Assembly: GCF_013393945.1 (NCBI RefSeq)
Contig: NZ_CP040297.1
Location: 6,166,809-6,230,808, forward strand
DNA length: 64,000 bases
Reading direction: 5' to 3'
DNA from: Nostoc sp. TCL26-01
Lineage (GTDB): Bacteria; Cyanobacteriota; Cyanobacteriia; Cyanobacteriales; Nostocaceae
The notes under the pieces are model-generated. The model was given only the letters and a program-made list of their open reading frames with translations, made no database searches and had not been told where the DNA came from. Position numbers and translations under genes: made by a program. Shown here piece by piece: positions 54,128 through 63,435 of the stretch (position 1 is its first letter; every line of letters begins with the position of its first letter).

Positions 54128-54817
54128 TTAAATGGTATCTGGATCGATATTTAACTCACGCAGTTTTGCTGCTAAACGTTCTGCTTTTTCTTGTGCTTTT
54201 TGTGCTGTTTCTTCCAGTGTCGGTACTAATTGACCATCTGAGGTGAAAAACCTTAATAATCCCTGATCAATTCCCAAATATAAACCTAATTGTTGACTCC
54301 ATAAATAACCTTGTTCTGAAGCTTGTAGAGGTTGATATTTTCCATCTACTAAATGAAATCCCGCAAACTCTTGTGTAAAAGGGTCAAACCAAAAATAATC
54401 AGGTGTGCGGAAAGTATCTTGATAAATGTCTTTTTTTAAACCTCTGTCTGTCTTCGCTGTTGAGTCAGATAGTATTTCTAAAATGACGTGAGGATATTTT
54501 CCTGCTTCTTCCCACACTACCCAACTTTTTCGGGTTTTGCGCTCTGTTCCTCGTACGACAAAAAAATCTGGACCTCGAAAATCTTCTGATTTACGTTGGT
54601 ATCGACTATGGTATATGGTCAAGTTTCCTGCCGCATAGAAATCACTTCTATCTCGCCACAACCATTCTAGGCATTGTAAAAGAAGGATGATTTGTCGGAG
54701 ATGGAGTTCTGTTTCCAAAGGAGGTTCATCACTATACAAATCACCAGGAGGAAATATCACATCTTGAGAGATGTCTGCTTGAGATTCTAATTCTTGAGCA
54801 ATGGTCATAGAATCCAT
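54128..54817 (-). CDS. Uma2 family endonuclease-like protein (DUF820)
   Basis: A 229-residue Uma2 protein: FRGPDFFVVRGTERKTRKSW (active-site Asp), YPHVILEILSDSTAKTDRGL (Glu and Lys region) and YQDTFRTPDYFWFDPFTQEF, followed by a C-terminal charged coil. Nuclease-fold family of unknown role, multiplied in cyanobacteria. ATG at 54808 is an alternative start. It lies between the psbA remnant and the functional psbA, so it may have been inserted there. Confidence 0.87.
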   Translation of the reverse strand: MDSMTIAQELESQADISQDVIFPPGDLYSDEPPLETELHLRQIILLLQCLEWLWRDRSDFYAAGNLTIYHSRYQRKSEDFRGPDFFVVRGTERKTRKSWVVWEEAGKYPHVILEILSDSTAKTDRGLKKDIYQDTFRTPDYFWFDPFTQEFAGFHLVDGKYQPLQASEQGYLWSQQLGLYLGIDQGLLRFFTSDGQLVPTLEETAQKAQEKAERLAAKLRELNIDPDTI

Positions 54818-54865
54818 CCGGCATCTATCATTTCTGCGTTGATTTTAGCATTTTCCCACCCAAAT

Positions 54866-54897
54866 AAAAAAGCGCCCCTAATTAGGGACGCTTTTTT
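54866..54897 (-). terminator. psbA terminator
   Basis: AAAAAAGCG and CGCTTTTTT flank a CCCTAATTAGGG core, giving a long stem with a T-run, 20 bases after the psbA stop codon. The symmetry lets it act on both strands, also for transcripts heading from the Uma2 promoter region. Confidence 0.88.
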
Positions 54898-54916
54898 ATT
54901 TAACTAAGCTTGATGA

Positions 54917-55999
54917 TTAACCGTTGATAGCAGGAGCGCTGATAGCAACAGGAGTAACATTAGCAGCAGCTAAGTCTAAGGGGAAGTTGTGAGCGTTGCG
55001 CTCGTGCATTACTTCCATACCCAAGTTAGCGCGGTTGATGATATCAGCCCAGGTATTGATTACACGACCTTGAGAGTCGATGATGGATTGGTTGAAGTTG
55101 AAACCGTTGAGGTTGAACGCCATTGTGCTTACGCCCAATGCGGTGAACCAGATACCAACAACGGGCCATGCAGCTAGGAAGAAGTGCAAGGAACGGCTGT
55201 TGTTAAAGGAAGCGTATTGGAAAATCAAGCGACCGAAGTAACCGTGTGCTGCAACGATGTTGTAGGTTTCTTCTTCTTGACCGAATTTGTAACCGTAGTT
55301 GAGAGATTCGGTTTCGGTTGTTTCACGAACCAAGGAAGAGGTAACCAAAGAACCGTGCATTGCAGAGAACAAGGAACCGCCGAATACACCAGCCACACCT
55401 AACATATGGAAGGGGTGCATCAGGATGTTGTGTTCTGCTTGGAACACGATCATGAAGTTGAAGGTTCCGGAGATACCCAAGGGCATACCGTCAGAGAAAG
55501 AACCTTGTCCGATTGGGTAGACCAAGAATACTGCGGCAGCAGATGCCAAAGGAGCAGAGTAAGCTACACAGATCCAAGGGCGCATTCCTAAGCGGAAAGA
55601 CAGTTCCCACTGACGACCCAAGTAGCAAGCACAACCAATTAGGAAGTGGAATACTACTAGTTGGTAAGGTCCACCGTTGTACAACCACTCATCCAAGGAA
55701 GCTGCTTCCCAGATGGGGTAGAAGTGTAAACCAATAGCGTTGGAAGAAGGTACAACTGCACCAGAGATAATGTTGTTTCCGTAGATCAAGGAACCTGCTA
55801 CGGGTTCACGGATACCATCAATGTCTACAGGAGGAGCTGCAACGAAGGCGATAATGAAGCAAATGGTAGCGGCTAGGAGTGTAGGAATCATTAATACACC
55901 GAACCAACCGACATAAATACGGTTCTCAGTGCTGGTGATCCATGCACAGAAGCGCTCCCATACGTTGGCGCTTTGGCGCTGTTGTAAGGTTGTGGTCAT
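54917..55999 (-). CDS. psbA: Photosystem II D1 protein
   Basis: The D1 reaction-centre core protein, 360 residues. Five transmembrane helices; His ligands and the Tyr-Z region are present, and the C-terminal extension after DLA (about residue 344) is the usual 16 residues cleaved by CtpA. Residue 130 is Gln (GRQWELS), the D1:1 low-light type rather than the Glu form. The N terminus MTTTLQQRQSANVWERFCAW and the D-E-H manganese ligands near MEVMHERNAHNFPLD are intact. One of several psbA copies expected in this group. Confidence 0.98.
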   Translation of the reverse strand: MTTTLQQRQSANVWERFCAWITSTENRIYVGWFGVLMIPTLLAATICFIIAFVAAPPVDIDGIREPVAGSLIYGNNIISGAVVPSSNAIGLHFYPIWEAASLDEWLYNGGPYQLVVFHFLIGCACYLGRQWELSFRLGMRPWICVAYSAPLASAAAVFLVYPIGQGSFSDGMPLGISGTFNFMIVFQAEHNILMHPFHMLGVAGVFGGSLFSAMHGSLVTSSLVRETTETESLNYGYKFGQEEETYNIVAAHGYFGRLIFQYASFNNSRSLHFFLAAWPVVGIWFTALGVSTMAFNLNGFNFNQSIIDSQGRVINTWADIINRANLGMEVMHERNAHNFPLDLAAANVTPVAISAPAING

Positions 56000-56098
56000 C
56001 TTTCTATGATTGCTTTGGACTGTTAATAAATCAGGTGTATTAAACGTACGCCTGTAACGTAAAGTCTACATGAATTTACGCTAATTTAGTTATTATTT

Positions 56099-56116
56099 TC
56101 TGTATCTTTTTGTAAC
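56099..56116 (-). promoter_or_regulatory. HLR1-like (RpaB) box upstream of psbA
   Basis: On the minus strand GTTACAAAAAGATACAGA lies about 100 bases before the psbA ATG. The first half matches the HLR1 direct repeat (KTTACAWW) exactly; the second half differs at two positions. RpaB regulates light-responsive genes through such boxes. Candidate only. The rest of 56000-56357 is AT-rich leader and promoter. Confidence 0.35.
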
Positions 56117-56357
56117 TGATTGTTGCATTCTCTTAACATATAGGTATGATTTGTAGCAGTCAAAAATACTTAAAAGCAAGCGCAGCAAGAACTTCAACTA
56201 AATGGAAATATGCACAAACTGTTGGAATTATGTATCTAGTCCAAAAATCAAAGTCTAGAGATTTAAAATTTTAAATCTCTAGACTTTTGACGGTTGACAG
56301 TAAAGTAGGAAAAATCTGTCTGTGCCGCAGCATCCACCCTAATTAACTAATGCTGAA

Positions 56358-56960
56358 TTACTGCTCTAATAGCTTCATTTTTTGCCACCAACTATTTAGA
56401 GGGTAGTAGAGTACAGGGGCCCAGAGACTGCTGAGAATAGCAGAGGCTAAGGTAACTCGTTGATAGTATGCCCAAATATCTGTTGTCTGGCGATCGCCTG
56501 CTAAAGTTAATTGCATACCAAAAACCGTTTCTGCCAAAACTGCCATACCAAAAACAATCAAGGCAACAGAAATAAAATCCTCTTGCATGAAACGCTGCTT
56601 TTGCATCATTCCCGTCAAAAATCCGACTATTCCTAAAGTGATGGCATGAGATGGGTGAGGATTAGTCATGGCATCTTGAAGTAACCCTAAAATAATCCCT
56701 GCCAAAGTTCCTGACCACACTGAGCGCTTAATGCTCCAGGCTACTACCCAAATTAACAGCCAATTGGGGCCAATACCCAATAATTCCATACCAGGTAAGC
56801 GAGTTGGTAACAATAGCAAACACAAAAACACAGACCCTGCTGTCACCATCCAGTCAAGCAATTGTCGCCAACCAGGATGCCAACGCGCTAAAGGCAGATA
56901 CCGGAACTTAGTTTTTCGTTCTGACGATTTTGATTTAGTACTAAATGAAGGTAGCTTCAT
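56358..56960 (-). CDS. mreD: Rod shape-determining protein MreD
   Basis: A 200-residue membrane protein with about five helices (residues 33-52, 62-80, 85-105, 112-150, 168-190). It is the third gene of the mreBCD cluster, 23 bases after mreC. MreD is part of the elongasome that couples MreB filaments to peptidoglycan synthesis. The N-terminal 30 residues are basic and cytosolic. Identification leans on position plus topology. Confidence 0.88.
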   Translation of the reverse strand: MKLPSFSTKSKSSERKTKFRYLPLARWHPGWRQLLDWMVTAGSVFLCLLLLPTRLPGMELLGIGPNWLLIWVVAWSIKRSVWSGTLAGIILGLLQDAMTNPHPSHAITLGIVGFLTGMMQKQRFMQEDFISVALIVFGMAVLAETVFGMQLTLAGDRQTTDIWAYYQRVTLASAILSSLWAPVLYYPLNSWWQKMKLLEQ

Positions 56961-56983
56961 TGTCTTAAAAATTGGGCGAGCAT

Positions 56984-57805
56984 CTAATTAGACTTTGGCG
57001 ATTGTGGATTTACCGACTGGGGATTTTCTCCTGCTTGATTTGTCGGCTTAGGATATACAGCTACCCAATCTAGAGAACGAATTGCCGGAAACAGTTCAAT
57101 CTTGGCGATAGATGTTGGTAGTTTCTTCAAATCCAAAGATTTTATCCGCCCCACCGCCAAACCAGCCGGAAATTTTTGACTGTATGTGGAGGTAGAAACC
57201 AAGTCACCTACCTGTACATTAGGCACTTTCTCATAAAATTCTAATACCGCTTCTGCCGAGGAATCTCCGCGCAAAACCCCCTTAGCGGAAGTGCGACTAA
57301 TTGTTACACCTACTTGACTTTTGAGGTCACTAATTAAGAGAATACGACTAGTGTTAGGTGTCACACTATCAACCAAACCAACTAACCCACCCTCAGATTT
57401 AACCACATAACCTGGTTGAATACCCGCATTGGAGCCACGATTGATACTCACTTGTTGCCACCAATGATCAGCACTGCGTCCTACTACTCTAGCCAGAATT
57501 GGCTGCGATGCAGCTGGCTCCTTAGCGACATAGCCTAATAAATCTTGGAGTTTGCGGTTTTGATTTTCCAACTCAGCTATGCGCGTTTGCATTTCCATAA
57601 ACTGAGCATTTTTCAGACGTTCTTCTTGACGTTCTTCTAGAGATGGCCCTGTTTGTAACATTTGCCAAGGACGGGTAATCACTTGATATGCTTCCAATAG
57701 CAATCCACCTTGGGTTTGACGCAATACCCAAGCACTACCCAACACTAAAGCGAGTAATCCGACTTGCAACCCTTTACGATCCCACCAACGGCGTACAGTA
57801 ACCAT
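56984..57805 (-). CDS. mreC: Rod shape-determining protein MreC
   Basis: A 273-residue bitopic protein. One transmembrane helix (about residues 12-28), a coiled coil (LEERQEERLKNAQFMEMQTR to ENQNRKLQDLL, about 53-92), then the paired beta-barrel periplasmic domain (ILARVVGRSADHWWQQVSIN; GLVGLVDSVTPNTSRILLIS). It links MreB inside to penicillin-binding proteins outside. Sits between mreB and mreD in the standard order. Confidence 0.94.
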   Translation of the reverse strand: MVTVRRWWDRKGLQVGLLALVLGSAWVLRQTQGGLLLEAYQVITRPWQMLQTGPSLEERQEERLKNAQFMEMQTRIAELENQNRKLQDLLGYVAKEPAASQPILARVVGRSADHWWQQVSINRGSNAGIQPGYVVKSEGGLVGLVDSVTPNTSRILLISDLKSQVGVTISRTSAKGVLRGDSSAEAVLEFYEKVPNVQVGDLVSTSTYSQKFPAGLAVGRIKSLDLKKLPTSIAKIELFPAIRSLDWVAVYPKPTNQAGENPQSVNPQSPKSN

Positions 57806-57899
57806 TTATACCTATTTTAATAAATTCAAAAGATACTGGATTCTATTTATATAGAACCCAAATCATAGGCAAATAGAACCCAATATCTCATATTTTTTG

Positions 57900-58943
57900 T
57901 TACATATTGCGAGAACGTCCGCTAAACACTCGTTCTAGCTGTTTAAAGTTTTCTAACACACGACCTGTTCCCAGTACAACACAGCTGAGAGGATCAGCAG
58001 CTATATGAGTAACAATGCCTGTTTCGTGACTAATTAGCGTGTCTATACCTTTAAGCAAAGCACCACCACCGGCTAACATGATGCCTCTATCGATAATATC
58101 TGCTGCCAGTTCGGGAGGTGTGCGCTCTAATGTCCGCTTCACAGCTTCTATGATGACAGATAAGGGTTCTAGCATACTTTCACGAATTTCTGGCCCTTTT
58201 AAGTTGACAGTTCGCGGTAAACCAGAAAGTAGATGTAAGCCTCGGACTTCCATCATGGCATCATCGTCATCATGAGTGGGATAAGCAGAACCAATGCGGA
58301 TTTTGATATCTTCTGCGGTACGTTCGCCAATCACCAAGTTATGTACTTTTTTCATGTACATAATGATGGACTCAGTGAGTTCATCCCCAGCAATGCGGAC
58401 TGATTCGCTAATTACTGTTCCTTGAAGACTCAAGACAGCGACTTCTGTTGTTCCGCCACCAATATCAATAATCATGTTACCAGTTGGTTCAGCCACTGGT
58501 AAACCTGCACCAATGGCTGCGGCTACTGGTTCATCGATTAAGTATACTTCTCTCGCTCCGGCTTGAGCTGCTGCATCCATGACAGCTCGTCTTTCTACTC
58601 CAGTAACGCCACTGGGAATACCAATAACGATCCGGGGTAAAATTAAAGACTTACCATCATTTACTCTTTGAATGAAGCTTTTGAGCATCAGTTCAGCCGT
58701 ATCGAAATCAGCAATTACTCCATCACGTAAAGGACGGAGAGCAATAACATTTCCTGGTGTGCGGCCTAGCATTTTTTTAGCTTCTTCTCCCACTGCCAAA
58801 GCTACCTTTTCATTTTGATCGATAGCTACTACAGAAGGTTCTTGAAGTACAATACCTTTACCAGATACATAAACGAGGGTATTTGCTGTACCAAGGTCGA
58901 TACCCATATCCCACGATGAGCGAAAGTTCCTAAAAAGACCCAC
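57900..58943 (-). CDS. mreB: Rod shape-determining actin homologue MreB
   Basis: A 347-residue actin-fold protein. Phosphate-1 loop MGIDLGTANTLVYV (about 13-26), phosphate-2 IDIGGGTTEVAVLSLQG (about 160-176), adenosine loop IMLAGGGALLKGID (about 288-301). It forms membrane-bound filaments guiding lateral wall growth and cell shape. First gene of mreBCD; 94 bases separate it from mreC. Confidence 0.97.
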   Translation of the reverse strand: MGLFRNFRSSWDMGIDLGTANTLVYVSGKGIVLQEPSVVAIDQNEKVALAVGEEAKKMLGRTPGNVIALRPLRDGVIADFDTAELMLKSFIQRVNDGKSLILPRIVIGIPSGVTGVERRAVMDAAAQAGAREVYLIDEPVAAAIGAGLPVAEPTGNMIIDIGGGTTEVAVLSLQGTVISESVRIAGDELTESIIMYMKKVHNLVIGERTAEDIKIRIGSAYPTHDDDDAMMEVRGLHLLSGLPRTVNLKGPEIRESMLEPLSVIIEAVKRTLERTPPELAADIIDRGIMLAGGGALLKGIDTLISHETGIVTHIAADPLSCVVLGTGRVLENFKQLERVFSGRSRNM

Positions 58944-59415
58944 GCGCCTCTACGCCCCCTATTTGTGACACTTCTAGACTACAACTGAATCATGAGAATC
59001 GTGCTGGATTCTATTATGTTTTCGATCCTGAGTCCAGCCAAATAGGCAATTATTACTTAGTTTCGGCTTAATCTCAGGTATCTTAGAGCTTACGCAATCA
59101 AACTGTTGACGTTGGGAAGTTGTAAGGGTGTGGGGGTATGAGGGTGTAACGGTTGGTAAACCTTGACTTCGATACCCTGGCATCCGTGGCTTCAATCCTC
59201 GATTTTCCGGTTCCATGCGTAAGTTTATGTGTTATTTCTTGGGTATTCTGTGACTGTTTAAATATATCCGTATAGTTTTTGAGTTTCTCCTAGTAATTTT
59301 GCATACTTTTATACTCTATTTTGTTGTTCAGTTTCTAACACATTTTCAATCAAGTCACAATTCGCTATGATCAAAGTCGGAGTGTAGCAGTACTTATGTA
59401 CTAAAAGGAACGGAT
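58944..59415. other. Intergenic region mreB-ssb
   Basis: 472 bases between divergent genes. It contains T-rich stretches and a GCGTAAGTTT/AAACTTACG-like symmetry but no supported gene. Must hold both promoters. Confidence 0.45.
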
Positions 59416-59778
59416 ATGAGTATTAATATAGTTACCTTAGTTGGTCGTGTAGGCACTGATCCAGATATTAAATATTTTGAATCTGGTAGTGTCAAATGTA
59501 GACTAACATTAGCGGTGAAAAGAAGAAGCCGCAATAGTGATGAACCTGACTGGTTTACACTAGAACTGTGGGATAAGACAGCAGAGATTGCGGGAAATTA
59601 TGTCCGCAAAGGTAGCTTAATTGGCATTAAAGGTTCCTTAAAGTTTGACTCCTGGAGCGATCGCCAAACCGGAGCCAACCGATCTACACCTATTATTAGG
59701 GTAGATCAACTTGAGCTATTAGGTTCAAAACAAGATCGAGATGGTGGTGGGGGCGACTTTGCACCAGAAAATTTTTAG
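59416..59778 (+). CDS. ssb: Single-stranded DNA-binding protein
   Basis: A 120-residue OB-fold SSB. MSINIVTLVGRVGTDPDIKY and KCRLTLAVKRRSRN, then WFTLELWDKTAEIAGNYVRK are the family pattern. The C terminus GGGDFAPENF is short and lacks the usual acidic DDDIPF tip, so partner recruitment may differ from E. coli SSB. AAAGGAAC precedes the ATG. Confidence 0.93.
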   Translation: MSINIVTLVGRVGTDPDIKYFESGSVKCRLTLAVKRRSRNSDEPDWFTLELWDKTAEIAGNYVRKGSLIGIKGSLKFDSWSDRQTGANRSTPIIRVDQLELLGSKQDRDGGGGDFAPENF

Positions 59779-59782
59779 TCGG

Positions 59783-59843
59783 TCAATGGCCAAGAGTCAA
59801 TGGTCAAACGTCGCCCCAATGACTAATGACCATTGACTAATGA
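59783..59843. repeat. Heptamer repeats with complementary ends
   Basis: GTCAATGG-type units followed by their complements (TGACTAATGACCATTGACTA) between the convergent ssb and SIMPL genes. STRR type; could serve as a bidirectional transcription barrier. Confidence 0.65.
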
Positions 59844-60590
59844 TTAATAGCTAATTTGCAACGTCACTGATGCTTCCACTTGTTGTTCACCGCCAACGAT
59901 GGGAGTAGAAGCGTCAGCATTGCCGAGTTTGGCAACTTCGGCTCGATACAATACAGGTGGTGGGGGCGGAGTAGCACCACCGATTTGAATACTGACAACT
60001 TCTTTGGGTTTTAGTCCCAGAGTATTAAAAACAGCGTTAGCTTGCTGTTGTGCGTCTTGGGTAGCCTCTTTGAGGGCTTGTTGTTTAGCTGAGGCGATCG
60101 CTTCATCACTAGCGACAAAGCTGATACTATTAATTTGAGTCGCACCTGCTTTGACTGACTCATCTAGCAATGTACCAGCCTGCTCAGTGGCAACCCGAAA
60201 ACTGACAGTATTATTAGCCGCATATCCAGTAATGCGTTGGACATTATTGGTGTAACTGTAGACTGGATTCAGGCGAACGCCCGTAGTTTGTAATTTTTCC
60301 ACATTCCGGCTTTTGAGTAGAGCCACCACAGCCGATGATTTGCGTGCAGCTTCTTGTTGTACTTCCTGGGCAGTCTTCCCTTGAATTTCCACCCCTAAAC
60401 TCACTTCTGATAAAGTGGTGGGAATTGATTCTACACCGCGACCATTGACAGTCAAGGTACGCCACAACTTCTCTTTTTCTTGTGCCAGCCCAGGCTGTAC
60501 AAAAGTCACGCATACTAATAACACTAATGGTAAACTCTGCCAAAAGTTGCCAGCAGACAACCGGGAACCGAATAAAGCGGTTCTCACCAT
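59844..60590 (-). CDS. SIMPL domain (DUF541) protein
   Basis: A 248-residue exported protein with a signal peptide ending near GLAQ (about residue 36). The SIMPL domain: RTLTVNGRGVESIPTTLSEV, VQQEAARKSSAVVALLKSRN, LQTTGVRLNPVYSYTN and EATQDAQQQANAVFNTLGL. Members include periplasmic oxidative-stress proteins and signalling-associated proteins. Proline stretch ATPPPPPVLYRA links to the last strand. Function unresolved. Confidence 0.85.
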   Translation of the reverse strand: MVRTALFGSRLSAGNFWQSLPLVLLVCVTFVQPGLAQEKEKLWRTLTVNGRGVESIPTTLSEVSLGVEIQGKTAQEVQQEAARKSSAVVALLKSRNVEKLQTTGVRLNPVYSYTNNVQRITGYAANNTVSFRVATEQAGTLLDESVKAGATQINSISFVASDEAIASAKQQALKEATQDAQQQANAVFNTLGLKPKEVVSIQIGGATPPPPPVLYRAEVAKLGNADASTPIVGGEQQVEASVTLQISY

Positions 60591-60880
60591 AATTTATACT
60601 CCTCTGAATTTACACAGATAATTTTGTACAAACGTATTTTAAAGAGGGATGTGAGGGTTTAGGTGTATAAGGGGTGGATATTTGCCTAATATCCTACACC
60701 CATGCTCAATATTTCCCTATGCAGTTATCAATACAATTTGTATGTTCTTACTTTGACACTGCCATAGTCAAAAGTGAGAACTGTTACATTTTTGGAAACT
60801 GAAAAATTTTCCCAATCATCCGGTTGAAAGCCTTTTATACCATTTCACTTTAATAATGATACAAATACGTGAGTCCGTCA

Positions 60881-60998
60881 GTCCGTCAGGGATTGTAAAT
60901 CCCTGTCTCATAGCTAAAGTCCTCTCAAGAGGACTGAATATCAGAGTCCATTTTAATGGACTTAAGCTATGAGACCACCGTTTTAACGGTGGGCGGAC
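60881..60998. repeat. 118-bp cloverleaf-like repeat of nested perfect hairpins
   Basis: Outer stem GTCCGTC/GGCGGAC (one G-T) encloses: hairpin AGGGATT-GTA-AATCCCT; an 11-bp stem GTCTCATAGCT/AGCTATGAGAC that itself encloses hairpins AGTCCTCT-CA-AGAGGACT and AGTCCATT-TT-AATGGACT; and hairpin CACCGTT-TT-AACGGTG. All inner stems are perfect. A second GTCCGTCA copy precedes it at 60873. No coding potential. The rest of 60591-61139 shows nothing else. Confidence 0.8.
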
Positions 60999-61139
60999 AA
61001 TACCCAACGAGTAAGCTATATGTATCAGGATTTTTGTGAATTGGTATTACATCAGGGAAGTCAAAAGTCAAAAATGAAAACAACAATTTTTCCACTGAAT
61101 TGGAGCGTTCGCGTAGCGTCTCGTAGAGAAGCGACTTGA

Positions 61140-63260
61140 CTAAATCCCCAAACTCAATTCCCAACTATTGAGTTGGCCGACATCTTGGGGTGCGTAGTCA
61201 ATTATCCATAACTGCCAATTGCCTTTGGCTGATTGGGAGAGTAATTGTTTAAGGATGGGATGCGATCGCACACTATAATTGGCTTTTAATTCCTTGCGGT
61301 TTCCTAATGTCCGATTTTGTAATAAGACTTGTTGATTATTGGGGGCAATTAAATAAATCTCTACATCGCCTAAAAAATCGTGAGTCAGATTCACTGTGAT
61401 TTGAATATCTTTAACTGCACTTGCATCAGTTACAGCGATCGCACTTTTAATGCCTTGGCGATTGTTATCAGGAATTTGGATCTGGTTGGAATTGCTAAAT
61501 TTTACTTGTTTACTAGCGCCTAATGCCGTCGCTCGTTGTTGCAACGCTGCTTGTACTGCTCTGGCTGCATTCACTTTGCCATAACCAAACCATTGGGAGT
61601 GTCCATTCTCATCATATTTACCTGCTTGTAAACCCAGTTGTGGGTCTGGTTCCGGGTCTACGATTTTATCAGCCGTGGTTTCTAGAATCCGTTTAACTTG
61701 TTGGGCAGTTAAGTCAGGATTTGCTGACAAGACTAAAGCTGCTACCCCAGCCACTACAGGCGTAGCACTGGAAGTTCCGCCAAAGTTACTGGTAAAATTA
61801 CCAGGGGTGTAACCTGCTGCGCCGACAATATCAGTAGTCAGCATTCCCAACCCTTTGAGGGAAGTAGCGATCGTTGGTTGGGTGTATAAGAAACCCTTCT
61901 CAGGGAACGACATTCCCGGTGAAGCATTATTACTGGGAGCAGCCAGCGAAATATTTGCACCCCAATTACTATAAGCAGCCTTTTTGCTCATACTAGTGGA
62001 TGCAGCGATCGCCATCACATCAGGATGGACAGCAAACCCGCCTAACCACTCTGTCAGACCTTGTAAAACATTATCCGGCCAATCCTGTTCATACACAGCA
62101 CCGCTAACCGGACGATTAGCATTACCCGCCGCGAATAAAATTACACAACCCTTACCATTGCGTCCTTGAGTCGCAGCCCTAGTAATAGCCGCCCGTTGCC
62201 TTAACGACAACGGAAAATACACAGCCGAAGCCCCCCAACTGCAAGAAATTACACTAGCACCCTTGTCAATTGCCCAGTTAAATATCTGCTCAATCGATTC
62301 ATCATCCAAAAACCCAGTACTACGGATAGGCATCAGCGCACAACCAGGCGCAACCCCAACAATTCCTGTACCATTTTCTTCCGCAATTGCTAACCCAGCG
62401 CAGGCAGTACCATGACTGGTTTCTTGTTCTCCTGGCAAAGGTAAAAAATCATTTTCCCGCAAATCTCTAGGAGCAACAATCTTGCCACTACCTTGAAAAT
62501 CTGAGTGGTTTAAATCAAAAGAATCATCCACCACAGCCACAATCACTGAACGCACCCCACGAGTAATATCCCAAGCTTGTTCTACAGCGATATGGGAACC
62601 CAAAACTAACTCATCACCACCATTATGATTGAGATACCATTGCTGTTTGTAGAGCTTATCACTAGGTTGATAATGAGTTTCACTCTGAATTATCACATTA
62701 GGTTCAGCCACTAATACTTCTTTCATGGCCTGCAACTGATTAGCAATTTTAATGGGATTTTCTGTGGCTTGTTTACTCACCAGAAACACAAAAGCATTAG
62801 ATATTCCCAAAATTGGTTTGTCTTGGACTAGGTTGAACGTAGAAGCAATGAGATTAATTTTCGCCGCATCCACTCCAGAGGCAAACTGAATGGTGATTTG
62901 CTCATTTAAATATACAAAAGTCTCTGGATTATCCTTAACCGTGTAAATATGACTAGCAAAAGCCACATTTTTATCAGCACGGGCTTGATTAATCGCTGTC
63001 TCTAACTGTGCTGGTGCCACCTGAAACACTTGCAATCGTGCTTGAGAAATACTACGCTGCCAAATACCCCAACTAACCTGAGATAATTGTTCTACAGGAA
63101 AATCGGTAACTAAACGGATGGTGAAGCGGTCTAAAGCTTTTTCTAAGATCAATTCTTCACCACCTCGTTGCAGAACTAATCCCAAGCTACTTGTTGGTAC
63201 ACCTGTAGTTGGCTCAGAGGAGTTTTGGCGTTGATGCAGTCTACCGTAGTTATCGTTCAT
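61140..63260 (-). CDS. Subtilisin-like serine protease (S8) with P domain, PrcA-like
   Basis: A 706-residue serine protease. The N-terminal 170 residues are a propeptide-like region without an obvious signal peptide. Catalytic triad: Asp in VAVVDDSFDLNHSDFQG (about 243), His in SHGTACAGLAIA (about 282), Ser in GGTSSATPVVAGVAALVLSA (about 496). A C-terminal proprotein-convertase P domain (about 590-706) ends NSWELSLGI. It resembles the calcium-dependent protease PrcA of Anabaena, implicated in protein turnover; orthology is likely but not proven. Confidence 0.88.
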   Translation of the reverse strand: MNDNYGRLHQRQNSSEPTTGVPTSSLGLVLQRGGEELILEKALDRFTIRLVTDFPVEQLSQVSWGIWQRSISQARLQVFQVAPAQLETAINQARADKNVAFASHIYTVKDNPETFVYLNEQITIQFASGVDAAKINLIASTFNLVQDKPILGISNAFVFLVSKQATENPIKIANQLQAMKEVLVAEPNVIIQSETHYQPSDKLYKQQWYLNHNGGDELVLGSHIAVEQAWDITRGVRSVIVAVVDDSFDLNHSDFQGSGKIVAPRDLRENDFLPLPGEQETSHGTACAGLAIAEENGTGIVGVAPGCALMPIRSTGFLDDESIEQIFNWAIDKGASVISCSWGASAVYFPLSLRQRAAITRAATQGRNGKGCVILFAAGNANRPVSGAVYEQDWPDNVLQGLTEWLGGFAVHPDVMAIAASTSMSKKAAYSNWGANISLAAPSNNASPGMSFPEKGFLYTQPTIATSLKGLGMLTTDIVGAAGYTPGNFTSNFGGTSSATPVVAGVAALVLSANPDLTAQQVKRILETTADKIVDPEPDPQLGLQAGKYDENGHSQWFGYGKVNAARAVQAALQQRATALGASKQVKFSNSNQIQIPDNNRQGIKSAIAVTDASAVKDIQITVNLTHDFLGDVEIYLIAPNNQQVLLQNRTLGNRKELKANYSVRSHPILKQLLSQSAKGNWQLWIIDYAPQDVGQLNSWELSLGI

Positions 63261-63435
63261 AAAGGCGATTGTGGTTAATGCACGGGCGATGGGAACTCAG
63301 TTAAACCGATTTTCTGTCTAAATCAAGGAAACTGTATACTTAGCTCCACTTTGTCAAAAACGCAAACAGAGTTAAGATACCCGAAGTTTCCCTAGATTGA
63401 TCTGTTTCTTAATAGTTGTTGCACAAATTGACCCC

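Noticed and set aside
55184..55737. Several plus-strand frames opposite psbA
   Set aside because: Strong codon bias of psbA leaves the opposite frames open; no independent support.
60881..60998. tRNA or tmRNA because of the cloverleaf shape
   Set aside because: The arms are perfect hairpins with 2-3 base loops, with no anticodon or T-loop sequence.
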